Assembly (NCBI GenBank): GCA_003497505.1
Contig: DNNV01000300.1
Span: 1-5,232 of the forward strand
Direction: 5' to 3'
Origin: Clostridiales bacterium
GTDB taxonomy: Bacteria > Bacillota > Clostridia > Tissierellales > Sedimentibacteraceae
Length of the DNA stretch: 5,232 bases
Shown: one piece after another, positions 1 to 5,232 of the stretch
Layout: every line of letters begins with the position of its first letter
Numbering within the stretch: position 1 is the stretch's first letter
Program-made: the position numbers and the translations under genes
Notes under the pieces: generated by a model
Databases searched by the model: none
The model's input: the letters and a program-made list of their open reading frames with translations, nothing else
Told to the model about the DNA's origin: nothing

Positions 1-603
1 ATAGGCAAAAGCAAATCAACAGTATCAAAATATGAATCGGGAGAAATAGCTATAGATATTGCTACTCTCTATGACATAGCATCAGCATTGAATACCAGTA
101 TGGTTATTCTGACAGACTATCAGGAAAACAAAAAAGCCGACGTTGAACAAAGCCGCATATGGCAGGCAGATCAGCTGTACATGTACCATCAGAGCGGTGA
201 AATAACCTACAGCTCCTTTATGCGCCTGAGAAAGGACGAAGCAAACAATAAAACAATTGCCACACTGTATTACAAGGTTGACAATCTGGATAACTTCCAG
301 GATTGCGACTGCATATACCAGGGATATATGAGCCACCATGAAAACATACTGAATTTCAATCTTCAGAACTGCATGTATAATTCCGAATCCGTGCTGATTA
401 ACTTCTTTGTACCCATAAGGAAGACAGCAACAATATCCGGTCTCATAAGCGGGCTTGAGGACATCACACTGAGACCTTCAAGCCACAAGGTAGTTCTTTC
501 AAAAACTCCTCTGTCCGACGATGAGCAAAAGGAACTTCTTAAACTGTCTAAGGATGTAATTAAAAGACTTAGAGACGAGCGCGTGTTCCGAGTCGATGAT
601 TAA
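1..603 (+). CDS. XRE-family helix-turn-helix transcriptional regulator, 5' end cut off by the window edge
   Basis: The reading frame is open from base 1 to the TAA at 601-603, giving 200 visible residues. A TTG at 88 could be taken as a start, but the frame upstream of it encodes the second half of a typical XRE/Cro-C1 helix-turn-helix: GKSKSTVSKYESGE (residues 2-15), then helices around IDIATLYDIASALNTSM. The gene therefore begins outside the window, with probably 20-30 residues missing. Residues about 45-200 form a mixed alpha/beta C-terminal domain that I cannot assign to a named ligand-binding family. It has YMYHQSGEITYSSFM near its start, a beta-rich middle containing INFFVPIRKTATISGLISGL, a PSSHKVVLSK segment and a charged C-terminal helix. 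The likely role is a DNA-binding regulator whose C-terminal domain senses a signal or dimerises; target and ligand are unknown. It converges on the MATE gene. The DNA-binding assignment is firm; the function is not. Confidence 0.85.
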   Translation: MGKSKSTVSKYESGEIAIDIATLYDIASALNTSMVILTDYQENKKADVEQSRIWQADQLYMYHQSGEITYSSFMRLRKDEANNKTIATLYYKVDNLDNFQDCDCIYQGYMSHHENILNFNLQNCMYNSESVLINFFVPIRKTATISGLISGLEDITLRPSSHKVVLSKTPLSDDEQKELLKLSKDVIKRLRDERVFRVDD

Positions 604-627
604 AGCTTTGTAATATATTAAGACAAC

Positions 628-654
628 AAATGAGTAGATACTATCTGCTCATTT
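628..654 (+). terminator. Hairpin between convergent genes, probable terminator of the XRE regulator gene
   Basis: Two 12-base arms (628-639 and 643-654) flank a 3-base loop and start 25 bases after the regulator's stop codon. In the + strand RNA every position pairs, with one U-G wobble. In the - strand RNA that same position is a C-A mismatch, so the structure favours the + direction. The stem is AT-rich, with only three G-C pairs, and the following tract (ATTTATAATG) is a poor U-run. Termination is likely from position and symmetry but efficiency may be modest. The - strand RNA leaves the stem into ATTTGTTGTCTT, so some bidirectional use is possible. Confidence 0.5.
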
Positions 655-688
655 ATAATGTGAAGAATATTAGATATTTTTACAGAAG

Positions 689-716
689 AACCTTATGACC
701 TTTTTTCGCTAAGGTT
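689..716 (-). terminator. Weak hairpin at the 3' end of the MATE gene
   Basis: AACCTTA (689-695) and TAAGGTT (710-716) are perfect 7-base complements separated by 14 bases, and the right arm overlaps the MATE stop codon (715-717). In the - strand RNA the stem is followed by CTTCTGT, which is only mildly U-rich, and the loop is long. It is in the right place for a terminator of the MATE transcript, but the evidence is thin; the stronger hairpin at 628-654 could serve both genes instead. Confidence 0.25.
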
Positions 717-2067
717 AATAATCTGCAATAACATCAGCCTTCTTTATCTTAAATATTGCAAGGCTCAGCAGGAATTTTACAATCTGGTCTATTGCCATGC
801 AGTACCATATAAACATAATATCCAGCTTGAGCACGTATGCGAACAGCAGAGCCAGAGGCACTCTTACGGCCCATATACCTATGAACGAAATAATCATGGG
901 TATATTTTTATGTCCGGCAGAGCGAATTGTTCCGTTTAGCACCTTGGACAAATTCTGAGGGACCTGTATGAATCCCATGACAATGAGATATTTTATGCCT
1001 ATTGCCTTAATGTCGGGATTGTTCGTGCATAAATCCATGAAAATCCTCGGGAAAATAATTATAAGAAGCGATGAAAACATACTGATTGCCGCAGAGGTGG
1101 TAATCAGCTGCTTTGAATATATTTTTAAGAGAGGCCCGTCTTTTTTTCCTATTGCATAGGCAGTAAGTGATGTTGAAGCAATCCCAACGCCCACCGCAGG
1201 CATCTCCGACATCATCTCCGCCTGGAGACCAAGCTGGTATGCCGCAAAGGTAAGCTCGCCGTATGAGAGAATTATTTTGCTCATAATAATTGCTGAAAGC
1301 TGCCAGAACATTGTTTCAAATGCAGCAGGTATTCCTATGGCGTACACCTGCTTTACAAAGCTTAAGTCATTTTCGCCGTCAGTTGAAACCGTGCTGAACA
1401 TTCCGTTCCTGCCGTTATATAAAAGATAAATCCCCATAAACGCCCCGCATGCCTGAGATATGAGAAGTGCAACAGCAGCACCTATTACCTCAAGCCTTGG
1501 AAAACCAAACTTACCGTAAATCAGTAAATAGCCCAAAGCCACATTTATAATATTCACAACCACAGCTACGTACATGGGAGTTTTCGTGTTGCCGCATGCC
1601 TGAAACGCAGCTGTCACCGCCGACATAATAAGCAGAAAGGGAGCAGTTAAAACAGCTATTTTCAAATAGTCTGAAGCAGCCTTAAGCGTATCCCTGCTGT
1701 CAGTAAAAAATTCCAGTATGCCAGGTGAAAAATAAAATAAGACAACGATTAAAACACCGGACAGTATAAGCCCGGTGACACATGTTTGCTCGAAGGTCTT
1801 CCTGCACCTTCCCATATTGCTTTCATCTCTGTTTTTTGCAATAACCACCGTGGCGCCTACTCCGATTCCCTTAAAAAGGCACCACAGTATGCCTGTTATT
1901 CTTGAGCATATTCCCTGTGCGGAAATCAGCATGGGTGACAGCCTTCCAACCATCGCGGCAGATATGAAGCCTGCAGACATCTGAAATATATTTTCCAGCA
2001 TTACCGGAATAATCAGTAAAAAAATCTGCTTTCTTACTACCTTTGGGTCATAAACCTTCTCTGTCAT
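715..2067 (-). CDS. MATE-family multidrug/cation antiporter (complete, 450 aa)
   Basis: This is a polytopic inner-membrane protein of the MATE (multidrug and toxic compound extrusion) family, whose members exchange Na+ or H+ for cationic drugs or metabolites. The 450 residues match the usual length and hydrophobic stretches fit about 12 membrane segments (roughly 13-35, 52-75, 94-113, 135-157, 166-186, 192-216, 240-264, 275-305, 322-341, 357-377, 389-412, 416-438). The two-fold repeat of the family is visible: IPVMLENIFQMS and GIGVGATVVIAKNRDE in the first half correspond to GIPAAFETMFWQLS and AVGVGIASTSLTAYAIGKKD in the second. The start is supported by AGAGGA four bases upstream and a promoter about 40 bases upstream. 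It lies downstream of, and in the same direction as, a molybdenum hydroxylase operon, across a 162-bp gap. The subfamily (NorM, DinF or MepA type) and the substrate cannot be read from sequence alone. No frameshift or truncation is seen. Confidence 0.93.
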   Translation of the reverse strand: MTEKVYDPKVVRKQIFLLIIPVMLENIFQMSAGFISAAMVGRLSPMLISAQGICSRITGILWCLFKGIGVGATVVIAKNRDESNMGRCRKTFEQTCVTGLILSGVLIVVLFYFSPGILEFFTDSRDTLKAASDYLKIAVLTAPFLLIMSAVTAAFQACGNTKTPMYVAVVVNIINVALGYLLIYGKFGFPRLEVIGAAVALLISQACGAFMGIYLLYNGRNGMFSTVSTDGENDLSFVKQVYAIGIPAAFETMFWQLSAIIMSKIILSYGELTFAAYQLGLQAEMMSEMPAVGVGIASTSLTAYAIGKKDGPLLKIYSKQLITTSAAISMFSSLLIIIFPRIFMDLCTNNPDIKAIGIKYLIVMGFIQVPQNLSKVLNGTIRSAGHKNIPMIISFIGIWAVRVPLALLFAYVLKLDIMFIWYCMAIDQIVKFLLSLAIFKIKKADVIADY

Positions 2068-2071
2068 ATAT

Positions 2072-2077
2072 TCCTCT
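2072..2077 (-). promoter_or_regulatory. Ribosome binding site of the MATE gene
   Basis: The - strand reads AGAGGA, then ATAT, then the ATG at 2067. This is a close Shine-Dalgarno match at slightly short spacing and fixes the MATE start. Confidence 0.7.
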
Positions 2078-2091
2078 TATTATATTAAGAA

Positions 2092-2116
2092 TGTGATACC
2101 TTCATTGTACATCACA
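2092..2116. promoter_or_regulatory. Operator-like inverted repeat over the MATE -10 box and start site
   Basis: TGTGAT (2092-2097) and ATCACA (2111-2116) are perfect 6-base complements with 13 bases between them. They bracket the predicted -10 element and place one half-site at the predicted transcription start, where a bound dimer would block RNA polymerase. The half-sites resemble CRP half-sites, but the spacing (13 instead of 4-6 bases between the hexamers) is wrong for CRP. A 6-base arm pair can arise by chance in AT-rich DNA, so this is tentative. No regulator can be assigned. Confidence 0.35.
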
Positions 2117-2132
2117 GCAATGTGTCTTTCAA
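2104..2132 (-). promoter_or_regulatory. Sigma-70/sigma-A type promoter for the MATE gene
   Basis: On the - strand a TTGAAA -35 box (2127-2132) and a TACAAT -10 box (2104-2109) are separated by exactly 17 bases. Each differs from consensus at one position. Transcription would start near 2097, leaving a leader of about 30 bases that contains the Shine-Dalgarno sequence. This implies the MATE gene can be transcribed independently of the hydroxylase operon upstream. Confidence 0.6.
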
Positions 2133-2229
2133 GCAGATTGTAATATTTTTATTCAGGTTGAGCTCCCACAGAAACCAAAAGCTCCATCTTAAAGTATATT
2201 TAATTTTCATAATTATTTATAACGGTATT

Positions 2230-2694
2230 TCAAGTACCGAGTATCGATCTGACTGCTTCCTTGATTTCCTGATAACTGGTGCACCTGCATAAATTGGACT
2301 GCAGCCATTCCTCCGTTACATACTCGTCAGCATGCGGATGCTTCTCAGCCAAGGCGTGGCATACCATAAGAAATCCAGAGGTGCAGAACCCGCATTGAAA
2401 TCCCCATTTTTCCACAAATGCCTTTTGTATTGGTGCATTGTCCAGCCCTTCTACAGTGGTGATTTTGTGCCCCATCATTTCTACCGTAAGAACGAGGCAC
2501 GATTTTACAGGCCATCCGTCCACAATAACTGTACACGCTCCACAATCTCCGTTTTCACAACCCGGCTTTGCCCCGGTGAGATTAAGCTCTGTACGCAGGG
2601 TGTGCAGCAGGGTGTCTGACGGCTCTGCCACAACCTTTCTTTTTTCTCCGTTCACCTCAAGCTCTATTATGCTTGCCTCTGATATTTTAATCAT
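2230..2694 (-). CDS. Molybdenum hydroxylase 2Fe-2S subunit (xdhC-like, 154 aa)
   Basis: This is the small electron-transfer subunit of a xanthine dehydrogenase-family hydroxylase, carrying two 2Fe-2S clusters that relay electrons from the molybdenum centre to FAD. The N-terminal plant-ferredoxin-like domain has C46, C51, C54 (in GCENGDCGACTV) and C66 (KSCL). The C-terminal helical domain has C101 and C104 (QCGFCTSGF) and C136 and C138 (NLCRCTSY). All eight ligands are present and the length matches E. coli XdhC and CoxS-type subunits (about 150-165 residues). The ATG overlaps the stop of the FAD gene in an ATGA. It is the last gene of the three-gene operon. The family is certain; the sequence does not tell which substrate the complex uses. 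Confidence 0.96.
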   Translation of the reverse strand: MIKISEASIIELEVNGEKRKVVAEPSDTLLHTLRTELNLTGAKPGCENGDCGACTVIVDGWPVKSCLVLTVEMMGHKITTVEGLDNAPIQKAFVEKWGFQCGFCTSGFLMVCHALAEKHPHADEYVTEEWLQSNLCRCTSYQEIKEAVRSILGT

Positions 2695-3527
2695 TTTACT
2701 TTCTCCAGCATTCTTAATGTGTTTTTAAGTGTATTTTTCAAAACGAACCTTCTGTAGCCGGAAGAACCCTCTGTATCATCAAGGACGCTAATTTGTTGAA
2801 ATCCGATTATTCTGTTAACCTTATCGTCATCGCTGAGGTTTTCGTCATTGATGCAATCTTCAATTTCCCGGGACCTGAACGGATGATCCGTCAACCCGCT
2901 GAAAGCTGCCTTTATATTATTGTCCTTTTTAACTGCTACTACTGTCAGCAGAGGATACGCTATTTTATCACTTTTTGTTTTCTTTACATGCACATAGGGC
3001 AAAGAGCAGTAGCAGCTGTCTGTCATTATTCCCGTCAATATTTCACCGGGCTGCAGCCTGAGCTTGTTATCAAATACCTGATTGATCTGCACCTCACGTT
3101 TTCCGCCTTTTCCGTATATAACAACCCTACTTTCACACACCATCAAAGGCAGCACCGTCTCCTTGTAAATTATTGTGCCGCAGATGTTTCCTCCTATGGT
3201 GAGCCTGCACTGCACCGTATGGTCGGCAATGCGTGCAGCAGTCTGCCCAAGAAGCGGAAACAATCCCGATTCTGATATCCGGCTGAGAGTTACAGCAGAG
3301 CCTATTATTAGCCTGCCGCCAACCATTTCAATTCCGCAGCATTCGGGTATTCCCTTCAAATCAATCACTGCATCCATGCGTATATTATTTGCCCGTGACA
3401 TGGTTATTATCTCTGTTCCCCCTCCGTAATACATAGGAGTCTTACCTTGACTTGCGATATGACTATATAATTCGAATGCCTCCTGAAGCGTATCCGGCTT
3501 ATAGTATTTAAACTTGAATGGTATCAT
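2691..3527 (-). CDS. Molybdenum hydroxylase FAD-binding subunit (xdhB/CoxM-like, 278 aa)
   Basis: This is the flavoprotein subunit of the hydroxylase; it takes electrons from the 2Fe-2S subunit and passes them to NAD+ or another acceptor. The N-terminal FAD-binding fold (VAO/CoxM type) shows FKYYKPDTLQEAFEL (residues 6-20), YGGGTEI (34-40) and TIGGNICG (110-117). The C-terminal CO-dehydrogenase flavoprotein-like domain runs from about 175 to the end. I chose the ATG at 3527 over an in-frame ATG at 3551: it has AGGAG 6 bases upstream, gives an ATGA overlap with the stop of the molybdenum subunit gene, and begins MIPFKFKYY like family members. The earlier ATG would add 8 residues, overlap the upstream gene by 28 bases and has a poor ribosome site. 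The second flavin loop reads GTIIYKETVLP instead of the common N(L)ANASPAAD pattern. There is no cysteine insert of the 4-hydroxybenzoyl-CoA reductase type. A short tandem LKNT-LKNT repeat sits at residues 263-270. Confidence 0.9.
   Translation of the reverse strand: MIPFKFKYYKPDTLQEAFELYSHIASQGKTPMYYGGGTEIITMSRANNIRMDAVIDLKGIPECCGIEMVGGRLIIGSAVTLSRISESGLFPLLGQTAARIADHTVQCRLTIGGNICGTIIYKETVLPLMVCESRVVIYGKGGKREVQINQVFDNKLRLQPGEILTGIMTDSCYCSLPYVHVKKTKSDKIAYPLLTVVAVKKDNNIKAAFSGLTDHPFRSREIEDCINDENLSDDDKVNRIIGFQQISVLDDTEGSSGYRRFVLKNTLKNTLRMLEKVK
2703..2706 (-). promoter_or_regulatory. Ribosome binding site of the 2Fe-2S subunit gene
   Basis: GGAG on the - strand lies 8 bases before the ATG at 2694, inside the last codons of the FAD gene. 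It supports this start and reinitiation after the upstream stop. Confidence 0.6.
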
Positions 3528-5232
3528 CCTAAACTCCTGACCTTGTTCCAAATATATTCCGGTGTTATGGGAAGGCTGTCAATATCAGTCCCCACTGCCA
3601 GAGATATTGCATTTCCCAGTGCTCCGGGTATCCCTATTATTCCGTGCTCAGCAATTCCTCTTGCTCCGAAGGGTGCCGACAAATCCGGTGTTTCCACGAA
3701 ATCCACAATATACTCCGGATTTTCACCGAAGCGCATCATTTTATACGTCCTGAAGCTTGTGCTCTTCATTACTCCTTCTTCACCGTACAGAAATTCCTCC
3801 CTGCTGCCTATGCCAAGCCCCATACTCATTCCGCCCATTATGAGTCCCTTTGCAGTCTTTGGGTTCAGTGTTCTGCCTGTGTCCATTACCGTCGCCGCCC
3901 TTACAAACCTGTATGTATAGTCTGTGCGATCAAATTCGATTTCAACAGCCTGAGCGCCGAGAGTCCATGAAGGTCCTGCCTTTCCCATACCTGTTGTCTG
4001 ATCCAGCTCAGTGAGCCGGTTTGTGATAAAGCTTCCTCTGCCGAAGATATGTCCGTTGGTTGAATTGCCCTTTGTATCCTTAATTCCGTATACAATATCC
4101 CTGAAATGAACATATATTGTAGGGTCCTCTTTCATATATACCCTCATATCAGCAACATTCAGGGCTTCCGGTGAACACTTCAGCACAATTGCTCCGGCAT
4201 TCTTAAGCTGCACTATTAAATCCTCTGCTGCCCGCAGAGCCGCATTACCCGCCATGTACGTGCTCATGCTGGCCACAGTCTTCCAATGCAGTGGGCTTGT
4301 TTGTGTATCAACATTCATAAATACGTTTATTTTGCTTACGGGCATCCTGAGTCTTTCAGCAATAATCTGAGCAAGCACAGTCTTCGCTCCAGAACCCATT
4401 TCTACCACACCACAGTTTAAATTAATGCTTCCGTCACTGTTAAATGTCAGCAGAACTCCTGAAGCTGCATCCGTTGGCGAATCCGACGTCTTCCAGAAGC
4501 AGCCTATTCCTTTGGTTCTCACCTTTCCGTTGCCTAATTCAATTTTATTTCCTTCATTCCAGTCAATTATGCTTTTAAGCTTCTCAAGGCATGATACTAA
4601 ATCTCCGGTATTACTTTTTGTTATTTTAACTTGTGTGGGTGATGAATGCCCTTCAGAAACAGCATTTCTGCTCCTTATTTCAAGTGGATCCATCCCCAAT
4701 TTATATGCCAGCTTATCCATCATCCTCTCCATGCAGAAAGCATGGGCCGCATGGCTGAAACCTCTGAAGGATGTTGAATATGTGTGGTTAGTGTATACGC
4801 CTAGGCAATCACAGTGCAAATTATCAATGTTGTAAGGTCCCGAGCAATCAACCGCAATCGCTTTGGCAAGCCGGGGAGAAATACTTGAATATGCTCCGCC
4901 GTCCACCAGGAAAGTCATTTCCGCCGCCTTGATTATTCCGCTTTCATCGGCACCAAGCCTGATTTTTGCCTCAAGTCCCATTTTGCAGGGAGAGGAGCTT
5001 ATATCCTCCTCCCTGCTGTTAGAAAGTCTCACGGGTCTACCTCCTACAGATCTTGAAGCAAGGTATGCCAGTATTTCCAAATAAACAGCAGACTTGCCGC
5101 CGAATGCTCCTCCAACTATTGGTGTGTGAACTACAACCTTGCCTTCATCTATCTTGAAGAACTTGCTTATATATTCCTTTACATTAAATGGCGACTGTGT
5201 TGAAGAGTTTATTATAACCGTGCCGTCAGACA
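3524..5232 (-). CDS. Molybdenum hydroxylase molybdopterin-binding subunit (xdhA-like), 5' end outside the window
   Basis: This is the catalytic large subunit of a xanthine dehydrogenase-family enzyme, which binds molybdopterin (often the cytosine dinucleotide form in bacteria) and hydroxylates its substrate with water-derived oxygen. The frame stays open to the right edge, so the TTG at 5080 is not the start. In all, 568 residues are visible and about 190 N-terminal ones are probably missing, judged by the usual 750-790. Motifs in order, numbered from the first full codon: STQSPF (9-14, with the glutamine equivalent to bovine XDH Gln767), VGGAFGGKS (39-47), FRGF (155-158), DPLEIRSRN (181-189), EMGSG (277-281), DTQTSPLHWKTVAS (308-321) and GARGIAEHG (522-530), where E528 is the catalytic base. 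Unusual points are Ser after GGK, Ser for Gln in EMGQG, and Ala for Gly before the catalytic Glu. The stop overlaps the FAD subunit start. Xanthine, other purines, nicotinate-like heterocycles and aldehydes are all possible substrates; classical xanthine activity is doubtful. Confidence 0.94.
   Translation of the reverse strand, partial: SDGTVIINSSTQSPFNVKEYISKFFKIDEGKVVVHTPIVGGAFGGKSAVYLEILAYLASRSVGGRPVRLSNSREEDISSSPCKMGLEAKIRLGADESGIIKAAEMTFLVDGGAYSSISPRLAKAIAVDCSGPYNIDNLHCDCLGVYTNHTYSTSFRGFSHAAHAFCMERMMDKLAYKLGMDPLEIRSRNAVSEGHSSPTQVKITKSNTGDLVSCLEKLKSIIDWNEGNKIELGNGKVRTKGIGCFWKTSDSPTDAASGVLLTFNSDGSINLNCGVVEMGSGAKTVLAQIIAERLRMPVSKINVFMNVDTQTSPLHWKTVASMSTYMAGNAALRAAEDLIVQLKNAGAIVLKCSPEALNVADMRVYMKEDPTIYVHFRDIVYGIKDTKGNSTNGHIFGRGSFITNRLTELDQTTGMGKAGPSWTLGAQAVEIEFDRTDYTYRFVRAATVMDTGRTLNPKTAKGLIMGGMSMGLGIGSREEFLYGEEGVMKSTSFRTYKMMRFGENPEYIVDFVETPDLSAPFGARGIAEHGIIGIPGALGNAISLAVGTDIDSLPITPEYIWNKVRSLG
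3534..3538 (-). promoter_or_regulatory. Ribosome binding site deciding the FAD subunit start
   Basis: AGGAG on the - strand is 6 bases before the ATG at 3527 and within the 3' end of the molybdenum subunit gene. It favours the 278-residue form over the longer one starting at 3551. Confidence 0.65.

Larger units (their letters stand above)
2068..2229. other. Intergenic region between the hydroxylase operon and the MATE gene
   Basis: This 162-bp AT-rich gap holds the MATE promoter, dyad and Shine-Dalgarno sequence at its left end. Near its right end a small stem, CGGTA (2223-2227) with TACCG (2235-2239), overlaps the stop codon of the 2Fe-2S subunit gene. On the - strand it is followed by TTATAAATAATTAT. 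It may be a weak terminator for the operon, but a five-pair stem with an interrupted U-run is not convincing, so readthrough into the MATE gene is possible. I see no small ORF or RNA gene. Confidence 0.5.

Noticed and set aside
82..339. 85-codon - strand open frame opposite the XRE regulator
   Set aside because: It overlaps the regulator's continuous frame, which has a clear helix-turn-helix. The hydrophobic look comes from the complementary codons.
2079..2084. Perfect TATAAT on the - strand just before the MATE gene
   Set aside because: It abuts the Shine-Dalgarno sequence, so the transcript would begin in or after the ribosome site, and the hexamer 17 bases upstream (CAATGA) is not a -35 box.
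2092..2116. CRP/FNR-type binding site reading of the TGTGAT/ATCACA dyad
   Set aside because: The half-sites are 13 bases apart, too far for CRP or FNR. It is kept only as a generic operator candidate.
2160..2184. GAGCT ... AGCTC inverted repeat in the 2068-2229 gap
   Set aside because: The arms are only five bases, the loop is 15 bases and there is no U-run on either side, so it does not support a terminator or operator call.
2793..3275. 160-codon open frame on the + strand opposite the FAD subunit gene
   Set aside because: It is antisense to a well-supported gene, its product has no recognisable domain, and no good ribosome site or promoter precedes it.
3543..4835. Several + strand open frames of 63-136 codons opposite the molybdenum subunit gene
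   Set aside because: They are shadows of a conserved coding frame; their proteins are low-complexity, Ser/Pro/Leu-rich and match no family I know.
5078..5080. TTG as the start of the molybdenum subunit gene
   Set aside because: The frame continues upstream through the conserved STQ and GGAFGGK motifs to the window edge, so this TTG is an internal Leu codon.

Overview
The window looks like a piece of a bacterial chromosome, most likely from an anaerobic, moderately AT-rich Firmicute of the Clostridia type. That placement rests on the style of the proteins (a Firmicutes-like molybdenum hydroxylase, MATE transporter and XRE regulator), strong AGGAG-type ribosome binding sites and AT-rich intergenic DNA. 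It is an inference; there is no rRNA or other marker gene.

Layout, left to right. (1) The 3' part of an XRE-family helix-turn-helix regulator on the + strand, entering from the left edge and ending at 603. (2) A convergent gap (604-714) with a hairpin that fits best as the regulator's terminator. (3) A complete 450-residue MATE-family multidrug/cation antiporter on the - strand (715-2067). (4) A 162-bp gap (2068-2229) with a good sigma-70-type promoter for the MATE gene and a dyad overlapping its -10 box. (5) A three-subunit molybdenum hydroxylase operon on the - strand, transcribed from the right edge leftwards: molybdopterin subunit (5' end outside the window), FAD subunit, 2Fe-2S subunit. 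The order is the same as E. coli xdhA-xdhB-xdhC.

The three hydroxylase genes are joined by 4-bp ATGA stop/start overlaps, each preceded by a Shine-Dalgarno sequence, so they should be translationally coupled and make one complex. By family knowledge, substrate is hydroxylated at the molybdenum centre and electrons pass through two 2Fe-2S clusters to FAD. All eight cluster cysteines, the catalytic glutamate and the STQ glutamine are present. The two residues that hold xanthine in classical xanthine dehydrogenases (bovine Glu802 and Arg880) appear to be replaced, so the real substrate is probably not xanthine and cannot be named from this window.

The MATE gene lies in the same direction downstream of the operon but has its own promoter, so a functional link between exporter and hydroxylase is only a possibility. 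No mobile element, CRISPR array, RNA gene or clearly new system was found. The most useful leads are the altered active-site motifs in the molybdenum subunit, the divergent FAD-binding motif, the operator-like dyad and the uncharacterised C-terminal domain of the regulator.
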